From assembly GCA_003667245.1 (NCBI GenBank), contig RCNN01000419.1, forward strand, positions 1 through 10,343: a stretch of DNA of 10,343 nt, given 5' to 3'. Position 1 is the first letter of the stretch; every line of letters begins with the position of its first letter. Positions 1 to 9,400 of this stretch are shown here, in pieces. This stretch comes from Heterostelium multicystogenum (taxonomy: Eukaryota > Evosea > Eumycetozoa > Acytosteliales > Acytosteliaceae). The notes under the pieces are model-generated. The model searched no databases. It was given only the letters and a program-made list of their open reading frames with translations, and was not told the DNA's origin. Made by a program: the position numbers and the translations under genes.

Positions 1-492
1 AACTTGTGACACCAGAGGATATGGAGGTTGTGGCTTATGCATTCCAGTACCGAGGCAACGAATAAAGATGGATCACAAATACATTATACAACCATTTTCA
101 AGGATTCATAAAGATATGCATTAAAGACGAGAGAGAATGAAGTGGTCACCAACGACGGTGTAATCAAGCGACTAATTAACGAATGCTGACATCAATATTG
201 GTTTTGAAGCAAATAGATTTACACCTTATGGATACGCAAATATAGAGATATGCTCAATCTTTCTGTTCTTTTTAACACGACTGGAGAAAAGTGGCTTAAA
301 TATAAACAATTTAGACCGAGTGTACCTATCAAGGGACACGCCAACAAATGGTGGCGATTTGCCTATAACGCCATTCTCTCCCGATCTCAAAAAAGCAGCG
401 AGACGAGCAATCTTGGAGCGCAATAGAAGAGAGCAAAAATATTAGAAACTGCTATGTCAAAGTATACACAGAAAAAGATGTTGCACAGAAGA
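1..492 (+). other. coding exon block: extended chorein N-terminal region
   Basis: The pieces lie in several frames. KYIIQPFSRI (about 78-108) resembles the family's 'yIl.Pvsg' strand. DINIGFEANRFT (about 189-224) followed by YRDMLNLSVLF (241-273) resembles the 'l.ltl...Qy.dll.l' segment. An open frame from 241 to about 378 carries the strongest signature, KYKQFRPSVPIKGHANKWW (298-354) followed by RFAYNAIL. A second frame, near 383-442, gives KKAARRAILERNRREQKY, and a third, from 441, gives IRNCYVKVYTEK, the 'RR..R..Y..LY..K' element. Frame changes fall at an A6 run (389-394) and an A5 run (435-439). The first 75 bases are the least certain; they contain an open stretch that I do not match to the family. 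No start codon is expected here, because the family signature places this about 250-300 residues into the protein. Confidence 0.85.
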
Positions 493-3400
493 GTGAGTAG
501 ACAGTTAACTAGTTCCTAATAGTGTTAATATGCTACTAACTTTAGCATGGTTTAGATTACACAAGTAGAAGAAGAATATATTATCTGAAATTGAAAAGTT
601 ATTGTCATATGAAGATGTGGTATTGTAAGGGAATTAAATCATTTTCAAAAATATAGATGCAAAGAAAATTAACGTTTTTTAATTATTCTGCAATGTGTAA
701 CTCTATAGATACAGGAATATTGCACAAAGAAAAAGTAGATGAGATCAAAAAAGATCAAAATAGATCAGTATAATGAAAATGAAGGGCTGGTGGATAAGTG
801 GTTGGTTTGGATTCAAGAATCTAGGACTTGGCCGTGCTTCAGGAGGTGCCGTCGATAAGTTCGTACTAAGCAGTGATGAGCTTCATTTCCCTTGATCGCG
901 TTTTGAATCTTGAATTGTCTGCGCTGGCAGGCTCGACGCCAAAAGAACTTTGTAACATTTTTCTTTCAAGCTAAATGTTAAGCACGCATGTATTTCTATT
1001 CTAGATTGGCAAGAAAGCGGTACTGTTGTACCTTCTGGCATCGATTGAAGCAACCGAAGTCGACTTCTTGATGGACTATCAAAACTATGGAAATACAAAA
1101 AATTTGATGTTTCAGTTCAGACATTCACAGTATTGGATAAATGTAGCAAGAACTCAAAGTTTGAGAACATTATTGTTGAAAAGAGAGGTTCCGTGCTTCC
1201 TGATGGTGTTACGTCTCTCAGAAAACTCTGACCAAAAGCTGTTTTCGCTTGTTATTTTGGACTCGTCCCACCGAGTCTGACACAGATTGGCTGTTAAGAA
1301 TGAGGACTGCTACCATTCTTCTTGGTATACAGCAAGCCTTTTGTAGATACGATGTTTCATTCTTTACTCACGCCAGTCAAGAAGCACTGGATACCTTGAA
1401 AATACTCCTTCTTCAAAAAGTTGAAGATCCTTCAGGATATGATCATGCAAGAGTTAAGACACTTGGTTTCGAAATCAAAAGTCAGCTTGATCTTGACATT
1501 GATATTTTTGTGGCCAGTCCTCATCTTCCTGACAATATTGAGAAGGAGGACACCCTGCTGCTGCCATTAATCTTGGTCACATTATTTTAAAGAGCCAACC
1601 TTTGGATCCTTCCTGGGATTGCAAAGCTCTTATTGAAATGATAGAAGAAGATGATGAATCTGAGAGATTCACCAGAGCAAAGCAAATGCTTGTAGAAAGA
1701 ATATCCTGGTGGAGAGAAACTCTCCTATTCCCTTTGTTGAAACTCCAATAGATTTGAATAAATTTCTTCAAGCGTACTCAGAATCCATAAGAAGATGGTA
1801 AAGCACAACTTGGATCATTCTCGAAAGGGACTAGACTCCCCGGAACAGGGGTCATCTCCAAAGCATTCTGCATTCTTTCATGAGGAGGAATGGGTATAGA
1901 GAATTTGAATATCAACAATGCGCAATTCTATGAGGGTGTAGCTTTCCAGGCAACCAATATTTTCGTAAAGTATGCAAATTCTCTCAGATCTCTAATTTCA
2001 AGTACCTCGTCGATCCAACAAACTTTCAAGTATTTCTCCAGCTTTGTTCTGATCCTTTCAATCTGAATATTCCTCAAGTTATGTAAGTAAAATCAACCCA
2101 AATTCTATTGAAAGATACTAACCAACATCCACCTATTTCGTCTTTAGATGCCATTCATTGCTTTCGGATATCAAAGTTGAAAATATCTGACAAAGATATA
2201 TATTGATATCGCTAAAATTGTTGGAAAGAATGGATTGTTGGAATATGTTATTGATATGGAGACAAAAAGCTCAAAAGAACTGTCAGAAATGTATGATGTT
2301 GTTTCTATTGAAAAACCCAAGAACAAGAACAACACAGACCTCAAACTTTCGGTGATTTCAGATACAAAGTCTATACTTCGCGCAAGAAAGAAAACGAAAG
2401 AAAATGCTTACTAACTGTGTATTACTAAAGTTCTTCTTCAAGACTGCCAACATTGAAGCAAAAATCAACTATGAAAGTACACCAGTCTATCGTAGTATCT
2501 CTCTCTAATATTAGATGTAAGAGTTTGGCAAAGTTCTTGCATATGGAGGTCTTCTGGATATGGAGTATGTAGACATAACTGATTCTCACTCATTAATTCC
2601 TGTGCTCTCGATCTTCCCACATCCTCACAGCCAGCTATCAAATTCTAACACCAACATTGCAAGCAGCTCATCGGGATCCGGTCATCTCAGAATCATCACA
2701 CAAAACTGACACACCCAGTTTTCTATCCATCTCATTAGCATCAGCAAAAACTCATTGGAATATGAACTACATTGACTTTGTGGGATCGCTTTCTACTCAA
2801 TGTGTGCGTATTAATCTTTCCTAAAGAATGCATCAAATCACTATTGAGGATTGTTGGAAGATCAATTTCTGATGCCAACTCGATTGTAAGTATATCATAT
2901 TCATTATTTCTAAACGAAATCTAACTAATTATACTACTCTTCCAACAGCCATGAAAAGAAGAAATCCATTCTTACAAATAGAGGGATCAAGATATAATTC
3001 ACTTCACTGAAAACACTCACCATGTAAAGCATAAGCACAAAACAAATATCAGAAAAGTTAGATGCCAATGAATTTGATCCTAATGACCTAAAAACCAAGA
3101 TCATCTTTAAAATATTCCCACTTCTCTCTATCTTATGCTCCAAAGACAATGATTTGGCATCATTCCACTTTGATGATGTTCATATTGTTGGTGTATTCCA
3201 ACTCCCGCTCTACGATTTGCCATGTAAGTATCCTTTTTCGAATCCACTTAGTATATTTGCTAATTACTACTTGTTTATTTCAACTTTCAGCTAAGTGTTT
3301 GGCGATATGAAGTTTTTATGGATTTATCAATCGAGAAAGGAATTCATCAAAACATGTTGGAAGGCACTTCCAAGTCAATCAAGGTCCATTCCTATTGTGA

Positions 3401-6400
3401 AAATGCATGTAGTGAGCACAATATCAGCAAGGCAAAAGAGTGGGGATACAATAGAGTAATAGCTTATTGCTATTGGAAAGGTGAAGCTTACTCTTCTTCT
3501 CCTCCAAACTATTAATATCATTCGTCATTACTTTTGATGATATAGACCGCTGTATAAAAGAATGTTTCCCAACTCTTTATATTGTACAGGAAACAGTCGA
3601 CAAAGATAAGCCAGCAGCAGCCAGCGGAAATCATGATGAAGAACCCTTTCAACCTGATAACTATCCATTTCCCTCTCCAAGTCAAGAAGTTATATTCAAA
3701 AGAAAACAAGTATGTTGAATCAAATTTTCATTTAAGTTTACACTCATAATTAATTATCTATCTTCATTTTTAGTTACCAATCTTGACATTACCATCGATC
3801 AAAATCAGTTGGTTTTAACCTAAAAATCCAAGGTCAAATGAATGTTTGGTTTTAGGTGTGGGAAAAATAGCTCTCTGGATGGACCAAACCGATCCTTTGG
3901 CTGATGTAGTGCATATCAAAATTCTGGATGTGTCCATTGGCACAACAAAGAGCAAATACTGCGGTGGTAACGCCCATGCTACTTAAGCCAATGATAGTCA
4001 ACATAACCTTTATCAAGAAATTCGAGACATCGCTATCCACTCAGATGTTAAAAATCAACTTTGATATTGAAGACATCTTGATTAAGATGACCCAGTTCCA
4101 GTATAACTTGGTCTACAATGTAATTATGCAGAATATAAAACCAAAAATCAGTACCACCACCAGTCTCCCCTTCGTATACCAAAGAAAGACTACATAAAGT
4201 AGTTGCACTCAATATCAGCATTGGCAATACAATTGAAATATATTTGATTGATGATAAACTACCTTCTGAGTAAGTACAAGCCGAATATATGACCAATTGC
4301 TAATTTGTTGCTAACTCATATCTATTTTGAATAACTACAGCAAAGAAAATTTAGTTTGTTTAGTCTTGGGAGAGCCCACTGTACTTTTAAGATTATTTTA
4401 ACAACGGGGATGTCGAGATTGTTATCAATACAAGAACTATTGGATTCAACAATAAGAATATCATTGTAGATGGAAGGAGTCAAGAGATATTATCTATCCT
4501 AAAGAGGATAGTATTGAGGGAAAATTTCCTGTTCTCATACTTGAACTCATTAATGGTGTCTCAAAAATGGAGATTCCAATTGACCGTTTGATATTCTTTG
4601 TAGATTTGGAATGGGTTGATCGATTGGCATTCTTTTTAGTTCCACTGGCTGATCCAGATAATATTTCAGAACCCGTAATCACCAAACCTGTTGGCGATTG
4701 GGAACTATCAATGGCAATTAAAATCAGTGTGAAGCAGGCAGACCTCATGATTGGAAGCTTCGTAGATCTTAGTGCAATCACTTTGATGATGACAGCACAA
4801 GTCAATCTCGATCTCCAAATGGGAACCGATGGATTGATGAAAATATTAATTGCCTATAATTGCTCACGTGGATCTCTTAGCGCTCCCTATATTCCTGAGA
4901 TGAATAAGAAAGTGAAGCATCACGTACGTTTCTTTGGACAGCGTCACATGTGCTATGACCGTTGGAATAAGTTGAAGAACACTAGTAAGCTCTTCATTGA
5001 ATCCTTTCAAACAACCCTTTACATTTGCCTAGTTCCAGAGGGCAATCAATTCTACTTCTGTGAATTAGAAAAGATGTTGATTATATTCTCTGGACGTTCT
5101 TACAGGTATCTCTTGGATCTCTATGAGAAAATACAAAATATCTTGTACAACCGGTCAAAAGGAAGTGATTCTTCGGGAAATCCAAAGATAGAGGTGGAAT
5201 CACCTCCTGGTTCACCCAATCCTCTACTGGTCTCACCACTTACTCCACTTTCACCTGTGCTCTCACCTTCTCAATCAATCTCCAAATCTGGTACAGGATT
5301 AAGTGCCCTTCTCCCAATTCCTATGCATACTCGGGACAGTTAACTACACCCCATCTCCTTCATCCTCTCCCTCCAAAATGAATCAACTGTACCATCTCAA
5401 ACAACGCTCGGCGGAAATAATTAGGAATCACCAGAGTAAGATGCACAAGAAGCTCTTAAATAATAGTATCAATAGCAATGCTGCAACTGTGATACAAAAG
5501 AAACCATTCACTCAGTTTTCACTGTGTTTAAAGAATATCGAGGTATTAGTTGTCGATGATCTTTGTCCAAATCAAATGAACTCCCCTCTCTTCAACTTTA
5601 AAACTTTCATATGGATTCTTAAAGATGATGCTAAAAACAAAAGATGGAGGTAGAGTTGGACTGTGTTATTAGTCTAGATTACTTTAATAACCGTATTGCT
5701 TTTTGGGAGCCATTCCTTGAGCCATGGCAATTAAAGACAAACCTTCTTTTCTCTAAAGAACTATCAGTAGAAGTATTCTCAAATGATCTACTCAACATAA
5801 ACATAACATTACCTCTGATGGACAATGTAAGTCTATTCCTGATGACCTACAGTCAAGAATTTGGATATCCTTTCAGCATGATTGCCAAGCCACCAATCCA
5901 AGGTGACGAGGAATTAGCTAAAACACACTCACCTAATGAAGTACAGAAAAAATCACTGATTGGAAGAATCAGAAAGCTTCAGAACCAAAATAAGTCGTCG
6001 ACTTATGCACCATTCTATGTGAGAAATCAGACTGGATCCAAGATTAGATATCGTTTGGAGACACACGATGGCAAACCTGTAGAAGGAATACTCTATGAAC
6101 AAATGGATGGACGTAGAGTTGTTAAGATTGATAACTATGGAATATTCTTTGACCTTTACCCAGGCGACTCCATGCCCATCAAGTTCTCTCAAGACACCCA
6201 AATCCATCTTGATGCCTTCAATCAACTTGTCCTCAATGTAGAGTTGCTCAGTATTGAGAAATCGATTGCTGCTTCCACTGGATAAATTGAAAACCTACGA
6301 ATATCCAGTGACTCTGGACACTACATCCTCAACGACTTTGCTGATAACCGTTGAAATCAAGAATGGTACCAAATTTATTACCATACGTTTCCCTGTGGTT

Positions 6401-9400
6401 TTCAAAAATCAAACTAAGTTCCCGATAGAAGTTGCTACCGTTGTCACTGGCTATGGATTGCAACAACCACCTAACTTATCTGCTATTATCCGATGTGGAC
6501 AGATGAAGGCACCCGTTCCAGCTAATCGTATGAAGAACGCTCTTATTAAACTCAAACCTGCAGGACCTGACTACAGGTGGAGTAACGAAACCTTTGATAT
6601 TAGTCAGATATCATCTGTCGTTGTGTTCACATCGCAATCGATAATTGACGATAAAATACAAATGATTAAATGCTATCTCAAAGTAAAGAATGGATGCTCT
6701 ATTATAAAGCTATGTCCAATGTTGATCGTCAAAAATCTGCTTCCCTATCCAATAGTTTTATCAACTCCGAGCCAAATACAATGACCAGTCATACAATGTC
6801 GAAAAAGAACTAGATCCTGAGACAAAGGAGGAAGTATATCAAATTCCTATTATCGATAAATTTAGAGTCCAAGCTAGAATGCATGGAATTTGGACAGAAG
6901 AAAAGTCGATTTCCTCAGAAGAAAAATTATACAGATCATTGAAACACTTGACTACCAAATGGATTCTCAACACGTTCACTTTAATATTGAGTATGACTCT
7001 GAAGGAGGAATGCGTAAATTAGTTTTCTACAACCAATATTGGATCTTCAACAAGAGTGGACTAAATCTCTATTGTAAAAGCCATACAAGTCTCGTTATCA
7101 TCACGAGGGAACCACCTCACTAAACCATGTCAATTGTGAGTCAAAGGCACAAACCATTCGAGTTAATCCCTATGATTGGTATCAACATCACCTTAAAAAG
7201 GTGGACCCAATCATGTTCTCTTACTACAAAACGAAAGACATTGAAAACTCCATCCAACTTCGAGTTGGAGACTCTGAGTGGTCAGACAAGATATCGATTG
7301 CGGCCATTGGTGATCGTGGAAATGGTAAATATCCGTTCTACTACAGGACGAGCCTTGTGTGGTAAGAGCGGGGAGTCTTACATATACTCCCTAGGTGTGT
7401 CCATTGATGTCACTCCAAACCTCAAGACAAAGATTGTTGTTTTAGCACCTAGATATATCTTCTACAACCAATATCCATTTGACTTGGTCTACAAAACAGG
7501 TGAATACAGACTACGAAATTAAAGTGAGACGTGAAGAAAAAATACCCTGCTACTTTTTCATTGATAACAAACAACAACCTGAATTTGTCGTTCGGATGGA
7601 CTACCCTGGAGCAATATGGACCAGTCCATTCACAATATTAAACATACAGGACTTTTCTTTCAAACTTTTTAATAACAATGATGAGAGGCCCGTGAGTTCC
7701 CATTTGAGCCATTCGTCAAGGTTCAAACATGTTTAGAAACAGCCACTATATTATTATATCAGCAGAAATGAAGGAGCCACCCTATAAAATAAGTAACATG
7801 ACACAGTTCCCTATTGTGGTCAACCAGAGACGTTGTGGAGCACCAATCCATATACATCCAAAAAGAAATTATTTCGTATTGCTGGACCAACCCTTACAAG
7901 AACATGTCCTAGATATCAATGTCTTATCTGGTAATAACACCCATAAGACATCAATCAAAGTGGACAAAATCAAGGAGTTTAAACCACTGGAATTCCACCA
8001 CAACAACTCAACAGTGCTTGTCAAGGCAATTGTAGAACCTGAAGAATCCACCAGAGTCCTGAAGTTAACGGACGCTACTTACAAGGTTTCAAAAATTGAA
8101 GAAGAAGAAACCTCCAGACAATTCTTCAAGATCAGCTTAGCTGGCATTGGAATATCTCTAATCAACGCTAATCCAACGGAAATTCTTTATGTAGCAATCA
8201 ATGAGGTTTTCATGGAATACTACTACAGCAACTTTATTCAATCGCTAGAAATGAAGATTAAAGCGATGCAAGTGGACAACCAACTCTCCAAAGTTACTCC
8301 ATTCTCACATCCTGTTCTTATGTTCTCGGAGCAAACAAGCGAACAAGTTGAATTTCTCGTTTTCAAATCAGTGAAATCAAACAAATTCAAAAACATCGAT
8401 TACTTCCATAATGTATCCCTAGAGATGCAAGAAATCAATATTAAATTAGAGGAACGATATCTATATGTACTCTTGGATTTCTTCAACAGTCTAGACTTTT
8501 CATTCTGGACTGGAAAAAAGAAAACAAAAATGGCCCTACAGCATGTTGATGTACTCAAACCTGTCTATTCAGGTGACATTGGAGATGGATTCATTGATGA
8601 AATGCTTCAGAGGGCACTACCTTCTCTTCATGGAAAGAAGATGTATTTCGAGAACCTATCTATTGAGCCAATAAGCATGTACCTTACTTTTGATCTTTCT
8701 AAACAGTCTGGTTCATTCCAAAGCATTGAGGCACCAATGGTACGTGCATTCAGAAGAATTGGATTTGTTTTGGTCAGCTTCCAACAAGCACATATCTTCC
8801 TTAACTCCTTCAAATTCACCCATGCTTTGGAACCAACGACGAACTTCTTAATCCACTTTTTAGACACTATATGTCCGAAGGACTTTCTGAGATTTACAAG
8901 ATTCTTGGTACTTTCAATTTCTTGGGTAATCCAATTGGTCTCTTCAAGAACTTTGGTGCTGGATTTTAAAGAATTCTTTGTTGCCACAGGAAAAGGTATT
9001 GTTGGATCTGACTTTAGAAGTGGCGTTTCAACTGGATCTAAGAGTTTGGCCAAGCATACTGTGTATGGTCTCTTTGACTCTGGAACAAAATTCTTCTCTA
9101 GTGCCTCCAAAGCATTGTCTTCTTTATCCATGGATCAACAATATATTTTAGAGCGTCAATATATTTCTGCCGAAGCTCCAAATAATTCTATACAAGGATT
9201 TTCACTTGGAGGAAGAATATTTTTAATATCTTTGCAAAGAGGTATGACTGGAATTGTCAGGACTACCGTACACAGGCGGTAAGGAAGGTGGTTTTGTTGG
9301 AGGTCTAAAAGGTGTTGGAAGGGTATGGCTGGAATTGTTCTAAAACCAATGGCAGGTGGATTCGATTTTATGTCAAAGTCATGCGAGGGTGTCAAAAACT

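Noticed and set aside
2497..2519. Possible 23-nt intron (gtagtatct...attag)
   Set aside because: It is far shorter than the other introns and has no room for a branch site; a frame change explains the reading.
3830..3854. Possible acceptor GGTTTTAG before the GVGKIALW segment
   Set aside because: PKNPRSNECLVLGVGKIALW reads through it in frame as a family signature, so it is coding.
4494..4805. 103-codon open frame on the minus strand
   Set aside because: It is antisense to a clear groove module (frame from 4498) and its translation is low in information; I treat it as a shadow.
8971..8988. FFAT-like motif EFFVAT that might bind VAP proteins
   Set aside because: It aligns with the conserved 'dFF..p.kGi' segment of the VPS13_C helices and lacks the acidic flank; it is probably structural.
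8628..9131. 167-codon open frame on the minus strand
   Set aside because: It lies exactly antisense to the conserved VPS13_C helices, has no recognisable protein features, and is explained by codon bias of the coding strand.
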